A DNA stretch of 64,000 nt, from positions 870,501-934,500 of the forward strand of contig NZ_CP111079.1 in assembly GCF_026278245.1 (NCBI RefSeq). Direction: 5' to 3'. The translations under genes were made by a program, and so were the position numbers. Positions within the stretch are counted from its first letter, which is position 1. Each line of letters opens with the position of its first letter. This document shows, in pieces, positions 26,420 to 34,309 of the stretch. Source of the DNA: Pontibacter kalidii (GTDB lineage Bacteria; Bacteroidota; Bacteroidia; Cytophagales; Hymenobacteraceae). The notes beneath the pieces are model-generated. The model ran no database searches. It had not been told where the DNA came from and was given only the letters and a program-made list of their open reading frames with translations.

Positions 26420-26899
26420 TTAGTTCTTCCGTACGAATTTCCAGACGTAGACTCCTTTTCGGGAGGTAGTTTTTTCCTGATCCGGTACTTCCTCCGGGAA
26501 GCCAGCCCAGTCGATCTCATCCACCCAGACCATCTCCGTGTCTGACATGGACGTAACTACATAGTCATTTGTCTCACCGCCTTGCTGTAGTTGTATGTAG
26601 GTAGAGTCATTCGGGTCCGGGAAGCTGTAGTTCCATACATCCTTATTGCTGCTACCTTGCAGGGTCACGGTCATCTTCTGACCATCGAAATGAAAGTTTG
26701 CCTGCCTCTCTGATGTGTCGGCATACATGACCGTGCCTGCGTCGGAGTAGTATGTTCTTTCTACGGAGGTATTGGTCCAGTCGCCACGCATGTCAGCATC
26801 CAGTTCCGAAACGGCCGGGATCACTGCTTCGTCGTCATCGTTGTTGCAGGAAGCCAGGAACAGGGAAAGACATAAGGGGATAAATAATAGCTTTTTCAT
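26420..26899 (-). CDS. Lipocalin-like lipoprotein
   Basis: A 159-residue protein with a clear lipoprotein signal ('LSLFLASCNNDDD', Cys about 18; the following Asp/Asn run is typical of exported Bacteroidota lipoproteins). The mature domain has 'MRGDWTNTSVERTYYSD', 'ANFHFDGQKMTVTLQGSS' and a C-terminal 'KGVYVWKFVRKN', the pattern of lipocalin-like/DUF-type beta-barrels seen in small Bacteroidota lipoproteins. Ligand is unknown. Confidence 0.72.
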   Translation of the reverse strand: MKKLLFIPLCLSLFLASCNNDDDEAVIPAVSELDADMRGDWTNTSVERTYYSDAGTVMYADTSERQANFHFDGQKMTVTLQGSSNKDVWNYSFPDPNDSTYIQLQQGGETNDYVVTSMSDTEMVWVDEIDWAGFPEEVPDQEKTTSRKGVYVWKFVRKN

Positions 26900-27219
26900 A
26901 AAATGTACAATTTAAGGAAATAAGGGTTTTAACGTAATAGGTATGTACAAATGGCTATAGGCGTATATATTGGTTTTTTAGCTTCTTTAGTACGTTCTGG
27001 CTGCTGCAGAGGTTATTAGAAATGTAATAAAACAGAAGCAGGTTTTCGGAAGTGGCTGATTCTGATAGACTATAAAGCATGAAATATACTATCCGACCAT
27101 AGCCAGAGGGAGAGTATAGGAGGATCCTGGTATCCGTAGCTCCTGCCCCCGCCGGAGGTGGCACCTTTTTTTCTAGCCCTCGTTTTTACATAAGTGTATC
27201 ACTTAAACGGTTTATACTT
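26900..27219. other. Intergenic region between divergent genes
   Basis: 320 bases, AT-rich, between the minus-strand lipocalin-like gene and the plus-strand DUF6152 gene; probably holds both promoters. TTTATACTTATG lies directly at the DUF6152 start. No gene recognised. Confidence 0.55.
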
Positions 27220-27573
27220 ATGGTCTTATCTGGTAACCTTCCCCTCTTTCTGCTCGTGCCCTTGTCTGTGGCTCTTTCGGTTTTGCATCATGGCTGGGCA
27301 AATTACGACCAGACCAAAACCCTCGACTATACCGGGCTGGTAGAGGAACTCACGTATGAAAACCCGCACGGGATGCTGAAAATGCAGCACGAGGACAACA
27401 TGTGGACTGTAGTGCTGGCCCCAACCAGCAGAATGGAATCCCGCGGCCTGACAGAGGACATGATTCAGCCCGGCGATTCGGTGCGCGTGGTGGGATATCC
27501 GCATAAGGAAGTAAAGGACGAGATGCGCGCCGAGAGAATTTATGTGGGGGATAAGAAATTTGAGCTGCGCTAG
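27220..27573 (+). CDS. DUF6152 exported protein
   Basis: This 117-residue protein has a signal-like hydrophobic start (about residues 6-25) followed by the DUF6152 pattern: 'HHGWANYDQTKTLDYTGLV', 'YENPHGMLKM', 'WTVVLAPTSRMESRGLTEDM' and 'GDSVRVVGYPH'. Members are small secreted OB-like proteins of unknown function. Its stop is two bases before the next start, so the pair is translationally linked. The pairing of these two families has been seen in other bacteria as far as I recall. Confidence 0.8.
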   Translation: MVLSGNLPLFLLVPLSVALSVLHHGWANYDQTKTLDYTGLVEELTYENPHGMLKMQHEDNMWTVVLAPTSRMESRGLTEDMIQPGDSVRVVGYPHKEVKDEMRAERIYVGDKKFELR

Positions 27574-27575
27574 CG

Positions 27576-28061
27576 GTGGGCCTTACCCTGGCAGAACTGC
27601 TGCAAGCACTGGAAGACTCCTCGCTGGCCGTAGTCATCCGGCAGTCAGCCTGGCTTTACCCTTTTCTGGAGATCCTGCACATCCTGGGCATTGTGCTGCT
27701 GGTAGGCGCTGCCTTTCTTTTTGATCTGCGCTTGCTGGGCTATGCCAGGAAGCTTCCTCTGCCAGACCTTGCCCATCATTTATTGCCCTGGTCCGGAAGG
27801 GGTTTATACCTGATCATCCCTTCGGGGATATTGCTGTTCAGCACCAATGCGGTAGCCTTGGCAGGCGATCCCGTTTTCCATATTAAGATGATCATGCTGG
27901 CAGTGGGCGGTTTAAATGCAGGGGTGTTTCAGAAGTATCTCGCTCCAGCATCGGCGGAGTGGGGGCATACCAAAACACCCTGGGCTGCAAAAGGCGTGGC
28001 CGTGTGCTCTATCGTGGTGTGGGTGGTGGTGATTGCGTGCGGGCGCCTGCTGGCCTATTAG
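27576..28061 (+). CDS. Small integral membrane protein, DUF6644/DUF2214-type
   Basis: This 161-residue protein starts at a GTG two bases after the DUF6152 stop. It has four hydrophobic segments (about 24-50, 70-92, 98-115 and 138-158) and 'SAWLYPFLEILHILGIVLLVGAAFLFDLRLLG', typical of the DUF2214/DUF6644 group. Conserved His residues in helices 1 and 2 could bind haem or metal, but this is speculative. It probably acts with the DUF6152 partner. Confidence 0.75.
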   Translation: MGLTLAELLQALEDSSLAVVIRQSAWLYPFLEILHILGIVLLVGAAFLFDLRLLGYARKLPLPDLAHHLLPWSGRGLYLIIPSGILLFSTNAVALAGDPVFHIKMIMLAVGGLNAGVFQKYLAPASAEWGHTKTPWAAKGVAVCSIVVWVVVIACGRLLAY

Positions 28062-28668
28062 CATTTCCTCTGAATTATTGCAGAAATCTGTTCAACTGCC
28101 TCTTCTACTTATAAAGTTTTTTGTCATCCTGGAAATTGAGAATCCCGAGCTTGTTTCGGGGAATCTTGAAGACAAATATAATCGGCTTAACCTCCCGGGG
28201 AAGGCCGTTAAGTTCTTACTTAAAGTGGCTTATCGTGGCGGTAAAGTTGAAAATAGTGAGAACTAGATTCTTCCCTTGAGGACAAGTGGGAGCAGGAGCT
28301 CGAAACTTGCGAGCGCAGCTCATGGTGGGGGGGCGCTTGGCAGAAAACATTGGCAAAGGCTTTACACCCCTGTGGTCCCCTCAAGGGGACAGTTTTCGGG
28401 AGAATCTAACGGCCCTGCCCTCAAGGGGAGAGTCTGCCTGAATGACACGACTCTTCCTTCGAAGAGGGTAGGGGAAGATCTACTGGTGAAGGATTGAAAA
28501 TGTGCTTAAAACCCCAATTGAATGAGCTGTAGATGATTTGCCCTTTGAACAATCTCTACCTGAAACCAGGAAAACAGCTAACTTGTGCCCCGGTAGCCAA
28601 AGTATAAACCTACTTCAACGCCAATACCATCGCCCTACATTCCTAACAAAGGAGACAAAAGATAAACT
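28062..28668. other. Repeat-containing intergenic region
   Basis: 607 bases with no convincing gene. It contains a palindromic stretch with CCCGAGCTTGTTTCGGG near 28143 flanked by GTCATCCTG... and ...CTTGAAGAC, and one copy of a composite repeat (28273-28391). AAAGGAGA about 15 bases before 28669 may be the ribosome site of the ABC gene. Confidence 0.6.
28273..28391 (+). repeat. Composite repeat B, copy 1
   Basis: Begins CCCTTGAGGACAAGT, contains the palindromic core GCTCGAAACTTGCGAGC, and ends TTTACACCCCTGTGGTCCCC then TCAAGGGGACA. The ends are inverted versions of each other (CTTGAGG... / ...CTCAAGGGG). Related copies are at 31725 and, inverted and partial, at 33562. Confidence 0.7.
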
Positions 28669-30417
28669 ATGTCAAAATCGAAAAAGCTGCACAACGTTAC
28701 CATGGCCCAGGTGTTTAAGACCATCATTTGGCCGCGAAAAAAATACCTGGGAGTCGGGCTGGTCCTGATCATCATTAGCCGGGTGGCGGGGCTGGTGCTG
28801 CCGGGGGCGAGCAAGTACCTGATTGACGACGTGATCCCCAACAACGACAGCACCATGCTGTGGTGGCTCATCGGAGGGGTGGTGGCGGCCATTGCCATTC
28901 AGTCGGTTACCTCTTTTGCGCTCACGCAGATCCTGAGCGTGGAGGCACAGCACCTCATCTCGCAGCTGCGGGCGCAGGTGCAGCGGCACATCATCCGGTT
29001 GCCCATCCGCTTTTTCGACAACACCAAAACCGGGGAGCTGGTGTCGCGCATCATGACGGATGTGGAAGGGGTGCGCAACCTGGTGGGCACAGGCTTTGCC
29101 CAGATGGTGGGCGGCGTGCTGACCTCGCTCATCTGCCTGGTGCTGCTCCTCTACATCAGCCCGCTTATGACAGGTTTTGCCTTGATTCCGGTGGCTATTT
29201 TCGGGATGATTTCCACAAAAGCGTTTGGCCGGATCAGGCCTATCTTCCGCGAGCGGGGCGTGATTAATGCCGAGGTGACGGGCCGCCTGACCGAGACGCT
29301 GGGCGGCGTGCGCGTGATCAAAGGCTTTAATGCCGAGGAGCAGGAGATCAAAACCTTTGAGAACGGCGTAACGCGGCTTTTCCTGAACGTGAAGCAAAGC
29401 CTGGTGACGACAAGTATGGTGACGAGTGCGGCAACGCTCCTGCTGGGCCTGGCCTCGGCGGGCATCATGGGCATTGGCGGTTACCTGATCATGAACGGCG
29501 AACTGACCTTCGGCGATTTCCTGGCCTTTACCTTATACTTAGGGTTTATGATCGCGCCTATCCTGCAGATGAGCAACATCGGGAGCCAGTTTACCGAGGC
29601 CTTCGCTGGCCTGGACCGCACGCAGGAGATCCTGAACACGCCCCCAGAAGATGCCAGCGGCCAGCGCACCCTGCAGCTCAACCACATCCACGGCGACATT
29701 GTGTTCGACCGGGTATCGTTTGCCTATGAAACCGGGAAGGACGTGGTGAAGGAGGTGAGCTTTAAGGCCCCTGCCGGAACCGTAACCGCCCTGGTAGGCA
29801 CGTCGGGCTCGGGCAAAACCACCATTGCCGGGTTGGCCGCTTCATTCCTGAACCCCGACAGCGGCACCATTACCGTAGACGGACACGACCTGCAAAGCAT
29901 CAGTTTGCAGAGCTACCGCAGCCAGTTGGGCGTGGTGCTGCAGGACGACTTCCTGTTCGAGGGCAGCATCCGCCAAAACATCCTTTTCCCACGGCCCAAC
30001 GCCACGGAGGCGCAGCTGATGCAGGCCGTGCAGGCAGCCCACGTGCAGGAGTTTACCGACCGTTTCCCAGATGGACTGAACACGCTGATCGGGGAGCGGG
30101 GCGTGAAGCTTTCAGGCGGGCAGCGGCAGCGTATTGCCATTGCCCGGGCTATACTTGCCGACCCGCGCATCCTCATACTGGACGAGGCTACCTCTAACCT
30201 CGACACCGAGAGCGAGAGCCTGATACAGGCCAGCCTTAAAAACCTGATGCAGGGCCGCACCACCTTCGTGATCGCCCACCGCCTCAGCACCATCCGCCAG
30301 GCCGACCAGATCCTGGTGATCGAGCAGGGGCGCATTGCCGAGCAGGGCCGCCACGAAGAGCTGCTCGAAAAGCAGGGAAGATACTACCAGCTGTATACCT
30401 ACCAGGCAAGGATCTAA
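28669..30417 (+). CDS. MsbA-like ABC transporter (fused permease and ATPase)
   Basis: This 582-residue half-transporter has six membrane helices in residues ~20-310 and a C-terminal ATPase. Motifs: Walker A 'GTSGSGKTT' (about 377), Q-loop 'VVLQDDFLF', signature 'LSGGQRQRIAIARAI', Walker B 'ILILDEATSNLD' and H-loop 'IAHRLST'. Proteins of this type act as homodimers exporting lipids or drugs. The substrate is unknown, and lipid A export (MsbA proper) is possible. It is monocistronic by spacing and converges with the cytochrome gene. Confidence 0.93.
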   Translation: MSKSKKLHNVTMAQVFKTIIWPRKKYLGVGLVLIIISRVAGLVLPGASKYLIDDVIPNNDSTMLWWLIGGVVAAIAIQSVTSFALTQILSVEAQHLISQLRAQVQRHIIRLPIRFFDNTKTGELVSRIMTDVEGVRNLVGTGFAQMVGGVLTSLICLVLLLYISPLMTGFALIPVAIFGMISTKAFGRIRPIFRERGVINAEVTGRLTETLGGVRVIKGFNAEEQEIKTFENGVTRLFLNVKQSLVTTSMVTSAATLLLGLASAGIMGIGGYLIMNGELTFGDFLAFTLYLGFMIAPILQMSNIGSQFTEAFAGLDRTQEILNTPPEDASGQRTLQLNHIHGDIVFDRVSFAYETGKDVVKEVSFKAPAGTVTALVGTSGSGKTTIAGLAASFLNPDSGTITVDGHDLQSISLQSYRSQLGVVLQDDFLFEGSIRQNILFPRPNATEAQLMQAVQAAHVQEFTDRFPDGLNTLIGERGVKLSGGQRQRIAIARAILADPRILILDEATSNLDTESESLIQASLKNLMQGRTTFVIAHRLSTIRQADQILVIEQGRIAEQGRHEELLEKQGRYYQLYTYQARI

Positions 30418-30495
30418 GGATCATTGCGTAGGTTTCCCTTACGCCAGCCTTCGCCCGGGGGCTTTTGCCGGATACGTTAGAGCAAAGTATACTGT

Positions 30496-31107
30496 TTATT
30501 TGCCGGGTGCGGCTGTAACCGGAGGCTCAGGGGCGGGAACAACATTCTTGATGGGCTTGGTAGACTTGAGGTAGGCGAAAATGGCGCTCAACTCTTCGTC
30601 TGTCATGTTTCTGTACATGTCCCAGGGCATGGGGGGCAGTAAGGGGCGGCTGGTTTCTATGCCTTTATACTTGCCTTCCCGTATGGCCGTAAAGAACTGT
30701 TTTTCCGTCCAGTTGCCAATGCCGGTAGCATCGGAGGTTATGTTGGCAGCATACGAAATTCCCCAGGGGCCTACCCAGGCGGTCAGGGTTTGGGTTACCA
30801 CCAGGCCTTTCTGCTCCATCTCCTTGCGGTTCACATCAGGCGGCGGCATATCGGCAGGGTGGCCGGATAAGGCTCTCGAGAAATCGAACTCCTGGCCTTT
30901 GGCAGTCATTTTCTTAGGCGTATGGCAATCGTGGCAGGCGGATGTAATGACCAGGTGCTCCCCGAGCTTAATCTTTTCCTGGTCATCCTGAAGGGCAGCA
31001 GCAGTACTGGTCGGCTTGCTGTTTTTTTCGGGCAGATCTTTTAAAGGCAGTGTAAGCAACAGGAAAGAGAAGAGAAGCAGGGAGGAAATAAATAAAAAGA
31101 TTTTCAT
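30496..31107 (-). CDS. Exported mono-haem cytochrome c
   Basis: A 203-residue protein with an N-terminal signal sequence (about 1-22) and one c-type haem motif, 'ACHDCHTPK' (CxxCH, about residue 60). Downstream 'NITSDATGIGNWTEKQFFTAIREG' and 'PPMPWDMYRNMTDEELSAIFAYLKS' are the usual helix and Met-containing region, with candidate axial Met ligands in 'PPMPW' or 'YRNM'. It is probably a periplasmic or membrane-attached electron carrier. The redox partner is not encoded next to it. Confidence 0.85.
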   Translation of the reverse strand: MKIFLFISSLLLFSFLLLTLPLKDLPEKNSKPTSTAAALQDDQEKIKLGEHLVITSACHDCHTPKKMTAKGQEFDFSRALSGHPADMPPPDVNRKEMEQKGLVVTQTLTAWVGPWGISYAANITSDATGIGNWTEKQFFTAIREGKYKGIETSRPLLPPMPWDMYRNMTDEELSAIFAYLKSTKPIKNVVPAPEPPVTAAPGK

Positions 31108-31267
31108 AGCAGTAAGGTTTTAGGTAAAATAAGTGTGAAAACTCTTACCTAATTTACCCATAAGCTAGCACATCCCGAACAACTTACAGAATTACCGCGT
31201 GAACGGCCCGGCGCCTGGTGTTAAGGCTGCAAATTCCGGAATAAAACGCTTACACAGTGGCCTAATG

Positions 31268-31485
31268 GGCGGCTATACTTCCTGAGGTGTGGCTCCAGTA
31301 CTACGATAGCCTCTGCCAGTTTTTCTGGTCTGTTAGCGCTATGTTCCACAACTCGATGGGTTGGGTATGTTGTTGTCAGAGCTGACGGTTTTTCACGTTG
31401 GGTAAGTATGGAAAAGTACTCCTCCCGCATGTGGACAAGCCTATCCGGGCCACAACCGCAAAGCCTAATCCTGCCTTTTTCTGAA
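31268..31485 (-). pseudogene. Internally deleted RAYT relic 1
   Basis: The sequence aligns by eye with the intact RAYT at 42313-42861. 31268-31300 matches the C-terminal codons, 31338-31405 the 'FWQQHNQPIELWST' region and 31410-31485 the first ~45 codons ('MREEYFSILT'), with about 300 bases missing between them and several frameshifts. Its upstream sequence also matches that of the intact gene, then a REP element follows at 31595. Confidence 0.75.
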
Positions 31486-31594
31486 ATTTATACTTGCTGT
31501 TTATTCTTACAACTACTTATAACAGCCGCCTCAGGGTAACGCACAAGGTATGTATCGGGCAGTGCTAGTATAAATTTGCGCTGGTATAGGTCAT

Positions 31595-31675
31595 GTTAGT
31601 GCGAGCTTCCAACTCGTACTGTTACCTCTGCTGGAGGTATAGCGCGTGGAAATGAAAAGACACGAGCTGCAAGCC
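31595..31675 (+). repeat. RAYT-type REP pair a (left part)
   Basis: GTTAGTGCGAGCTTCCAACTCGTACTGTTAC ... AAAAGACACGAGCTGCAAG, the same arrangement as the pairs at 41776 and 42909. The right palindrome is interrupted; its continuation (ACACGAGCTGGAAGCTCGCGCCAGCGGGG) appears at 31917-31943, after composite repeat B copy 2. Confidence 0.7.
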
Positions 31676-31724
31676 ATATCCTGTTCCATATCTTTTTCAG
31701 ATTCGGCCTTTTTGAGGTTAAACT

Positions 31725-31870
31725 ATCCCTTTGGGGACAAGTAAGAACGTGAGTTCGAAACTTGCGAGCGTAGGTCATAGGGATGTTTATACCTGCAGAT
31801 TCACCCGTTTTTGCGCACATGAGCAGCCTGCTCTGTAGTTTTACACCCCTGTAGTCCCCCTTAAGGGGAC
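31725..31870 (+). repeat. Composite repeat B, copy 2
   Basis: ATCCCTTTGGGGACAAGT, then the TTCGAAACTTGCGAGC core, ending TTTACACCCCTGTAGTCCCCC and TTAAGGGGACA. It sits inside a split REP pair, as if inserted there. Confidence 0.65.
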
Positions 31871-31916
31871 AATACTGCTACATGAGGCCTTGTTCCAGAA
31901 AAGTTATGGAACAAGA

Positions 31917-31943
31917 CACGAGCTGGAAGCTCGCGCCAGCGGG
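31917..31943 (+). repeat. RAYT-type REP pair a (right part)
   Basis: Holds CACGAGCTGGAAGCTCGCGCCAGCGGGG, the right half of a REP pair. The palindromic core is CGAGCT..AGCTCG with a three-base centre. Confidence 0.65.
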
Positions 31944-31953
31944 GAACACCTTT

Positions 31954-31998
31954 CGGCACAGAACAGGGGCTTTTCGTTAAAGCCCCTGTTCTGTGCCG
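31954..31998 (-). terminator. 19-bp perfect hairpin after the DUF748 gene
   Basis: Arms 31954-31972 and 31980-31998 are exact reverse complements (CGGCACAGAACAGGGGCTT) with a 7-base loop, 22 bases beyond the stop at 32020. It is most likely the gene's terminator, although the T run is weak. Confidence 0.75.
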
Positions 31999-32019
31999 GT
32001 AAAACCTCCTTCCTGCCGC

Positions 32020-33102
32020 TTACTTCTTTTCTTCTTTGGCTTCCGCTTTAGTTGCTTCTGCTTCTATGCCTTTGTTGAAGGCCTGGATGAAGGCATGGCG
32101 CAGGACGTTGAACACCGTGGTGGAAATGTCGGTGTCGGGCTTGTTCACATTACCGGAGATCGGCACCTTGGTCGCAACCTGGTCCCGTGGCTGATTTTCG
32201 GCCGCCTCCACAAACAAGCCTGCTATGGCTTCCCAGGTTGTCCGTAGAATACCTTCCTCTTTCACATCTTTTTTCAGGTTAAGCACCTTTACGTTTTCGA
32301 AAAAAGGCTTTACGTATCCATCCAACTGACCATCTTTCAGCTTTAGCTCGCTGTAGAGGTCCATGGTACCTCTTTCCACATCAAACTTGCCGTGGGCCTC
32401 TATAAAGTCGTTTATACTTGTCAGGTTTACCCGCGTGAGCTGCATGTTCATGTCGAAGTCAGGGATCTCCTTTAACAGGTTGGCTTTCATGTTCCCCTTC
32501 AACGCGCCACCACCCACCGATTTCCCGGTAAGGTATACCGTCGAGGGCAGTTCGTTTGCTGCATCTTCCACGTTGGCCAGGTTCAGGGCCACCAGCTGCA
32601 TGTCGGATATGTGCAGGTCTATCTGTTGCTTTTCCGTGAAGTCGAAGTAAGCCAACTTGCCGTTGTTCACCACAAAGCGGTTGATCTGGATAGGCATCAG
32701 GTCCTTTACCACATCCGACCAATGCTGTCGGGTAGGTTCTTCCTTGGAGGCAGTATCGGCCTTGGCAGCCTCCACAATGTTCAGCTGGGGCGCGTTCATG
32801 ACTACCTCGCCGGCCAGCTTTCCTTTAAACAGCGATTTCCACTCGATAGACAAGTGGGTTTGGTTAATTCTTAAAAACGGGTATTTGGGGTTGCCACCTT
32901 CTTCCTCCAGTACCAGGCCATCAATGGTATACGCACCCTTGTAGAGGTGCAGGTCAATATCCTCGACATGGCCCGTATAGCCGGGGAGTTCCTCGAGCGT
33001 CTTGTTCACATAGTCCTTCACCAGAGAGGGGAGGGCCAACCGGATGCCGATCAGTATGAGGATAATAACGGCCACTATTATGAATGATTTTTTGATGATC
33101 AT
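32020..33102 (-). CDS. DUF748/AsmA-like envelope protein
   Basis: This 360-residue protein has one N-terminal membrane helix (about 5-25) followed by a periplasmic beta-rich part: 'YTGHVEDIDLHLYKGAYTIDGLVLE', 'PFLRINQTHLSIEWKSLFKGKLAGEV' and 'PIQINRFVVNNGKLAYFDF'. These match DUF748, part of the AsmA-like superfamily of inter-membrane proteins. The C-terminal ~25 residues are a charged Lys/Glu/Ala tail. A role in envelope lipid or protein transport is inferred from the superfamily. Confidence 0.82.
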   Translation of the reverse strand: MIIKKSFIIVAVIILILIGIRLALPSLVKDYVNKTLEELPGYTGHVEDIDLHLYKGAYTIDGLVLEEEGGNPKYPFLRINQTHLSIEWKSLFKGKLAGEVVMNAPQLNIVEAAKADTASKEEPTRQHWSDVVKDLMPIQINRFVVNNGKLAYFDFTEKQQIDLHISDMQLVALNLANVEDAANELPSTVYLTGKSVGGGALKGNMKANLLKEIPDFDMNMQLTRVNLTSINDFIEAHGKFDVERGTMDLYSELKLKDGQLDGYVKPFFENVKVLNLKKDVKEEGILRTTWEAIAGLFVEAAENQPRDQVATKVPISGNVNKPDTDISTTVFNVLRHAFIQAFNKGIEAEATKAEAKEEKK

Positions 33103-33354
33103 CGCTCGTATCGGTTAATGGTATGCCTTAGGTACTACTACTTTATACGTTTTACCGCAACGTTTTTCCCTTCCTGCCAGTTCAGGCGCCGGTAATAGGT
33201 GCTTTCAGGGGATGTGCAGGAGAGGAGGCAGGGGACGGGGATTTATACTTGTAATCCAGGTTGCGATAAACCGGCCTTTAAGTATCACGCTCGCCAGCTC
33301 ATAACTTTTGTTCTGGTAGTCCGCGAAAGGGTGAGTTATACTTGCAGTATTGGG

Positions 33355-33380
33355 TCCAACCACCCCTAACCCCTCCTAAG
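33355..33380 (+). repeat. CCAACCACCCC repeat, partial copy
   Basis: TCCAACCACCCCTAACCCCT followed by CCTAAG; lacks the right half of the palindrome. Confidence 0.55.
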
Positions 33381-33460
33381 AAGTATGCTTGCATCTTTTC
33401 TGTCCTCCTGAAAGGATCTTGTGGGAAGGGAGGTGAAACCGAGGCCGCTGACTACGAAAT

Positions 33461-33501
33461 CCAACCACCCCTACCCCTCCTTAGCCAAGGAGGGGAGCCT
33501 G
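33461..33501 (+). repeat. CCAACCACCCC palindromic repeat
   Basis: CCAACCACCCCTACCCCTCC, TTAGCCAA, then GGAGGGGAGCCTG. The CCCCTCCTT / AAGGAGGGG arms can form a hairpin. Close copies are at 48966 and 63879. Confidence 0.75.
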
Positions 33502-33561
33502 CTTTTACTTCTGCTGAAGTATGAGTGCTGTAGCTGCTGCCCCTTCAAAGTATACCCCACC

Positions 33562-33618
33562 CTGTGAGCTTTGCTCGCAAGTTTCGAACTCCCGTTATTA
33601 TTTGTCCTCAAGGGGACA
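33562..33618 (-). repeat. Composite repeat B, partial inverted copy
   Basis: Read on the minus strand it gives TCCCCTTGAGGACAAATAAT then the GAGTTCGAAACTTGCGAGC core and AAAGCTCAC, matching the left half of copies 1 and 2. Confidence 0.6.
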
Positions 33619-33682
33619 GTTTCTGTAGTACTAGTTTATACTTCCCTTTTCAGTAGCAAAAGCTTTAACTAAGATGTGTCAA

Positions 33683-33990
33683 TCCCAGCCTTTGGGTTGA
33701 GCGCCTTGTGAGATCCGGTGCCGCGTGAGCGGCAGCGCCCTGGCGCAGGAGGGAACACAGCGCGATGCCCTTCATCGAGGGCCCCTACCCCCAAGGCGAG
33801 GCCTCCCGGCCTGGGAGGGCAGAAAGTATACTATGAAACGATAGGCCGGTGGGAACTAGAGGATCAGGGGTGTTTTGAAAGTATAGCTTAGTTCAAGTTG
33901 CGGGAAGCAGCGGCAAAAAGTATAAAGGCACAAGCGCACACTTGCGCCATAGGAAGTATAAAGTATAGCAGCAAGTATAAAAGTATGGCT
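33683..33990 (+). repeat. ~300-bp dispersed repeat, copy 1
   Basis: Similar by eye to 49202-49490 over its whole length. Shared landmarks in order are TTGAGCGCCTT, CCGGTGCCG, AGGAGGGAACACAGCGCGAT, AAGTATAGCT, CAAGTTGCGGGA, AAAGGCACAAGCG, GCGCCA and a final run of AAGTATA motifs ending AAAGTATGGCTT. It is non-coding as far as I can see. Confidence 0.7.
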
Positions 33991-34156
33991 TACACGGATC
34001 TGGTGATCCGCAGCAGAAATGGCTCCGGACACCGATGTCCGGAACAGCGGAAGAATTCATACCTTGCCTAGCGTCAAATGCCTTTTTGAACTGCCCTGCA
34101 CAACCAGGTTATCGCTAGCGTAGGCAATTGTTCCCGGGAGAATATTCCTGAGGCCA

Positions 34157-34212
34157 TCCCACTTCGCCAAAGTATAACCTGACACATTGGGTTATACTTT
34201 GGCGAAGTGGGA
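34157..34212. repeat. 23-bp perfect inverted repeat carrying AAGTATA
   Basis: Arms 34157-34179 and 34190-34212 (TCCCACTTCGCCAAAGTATA... and its reverse complement) are separated by 10 bases. Both arms contain the AAGTATA motif. It lies just beyond the T9SS fragment and could terminate transcription from the minus strand, although no T run follows. Confidence 0.75.
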
Positions 34213-34217
34213 CAGCG

Positions 34218-34309
34218 CTATTGCACGATAAATTTGAGCGTTTCTTTTTTTTCGCTGTTTACTTCCAGCAGGTACAGGCCAGGCTTTAACGCAGCCAAAG
34301 ACGGGGCTG
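34218..34309 (-). pseudogene. Orphan T9SS sorting-domain tail
   Basis: Immediately after the stop of the 1088-residue gene, in a different frame, the minus strand encodes 'APSLAALKPGLYLLEVNSEK' followed by a lysine-rich strand ending 'LKFIVQ' and a TAG at 34218-34220. This is a textbook last ~30 residues of a type A T9SS sorting domain, without the rest of a gene. It looks like what remains after deletion or recombination between two genes encoding sorting domains. Confidence 0.7.

Larger units (their letters stand above)
31108..32019. other. Repeat cluster between cytochrome c and DUF748 genes
   Basis: 912 bases without an intact gene: RAYT relic 1, a split REP pair, composite repeat B copy 2 and the terminator of the DUF748 gene. 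Confidence 0.75.
33103..34217. other. Repeat-rich intergenic region
   Basis: 1.1 kb without a convincing gene. It holds two CCAACCACCCC repeats, an inverted partial composite repeat B, a ~308-bp dispersed repeat also present at 49202, at least twelve AAGTATA/TATACTT copies between 33244 and 34199, and a 23-bp perfect inverted repeat at the end. Confidence 0.75.

Noticed and set aside
31221..31430. 69-codon minus-strand ORF beginning 'MREEYFSILT'
   Set aside because: Not a free gene: it is a fragment of RAYT relic 1 whose frame is lost after a few codons.
33342..33524. 60-codon ORF on the plus strand
   Set aside because: It runs through two CCAACCACCCC repeats and has no protein-like composition.
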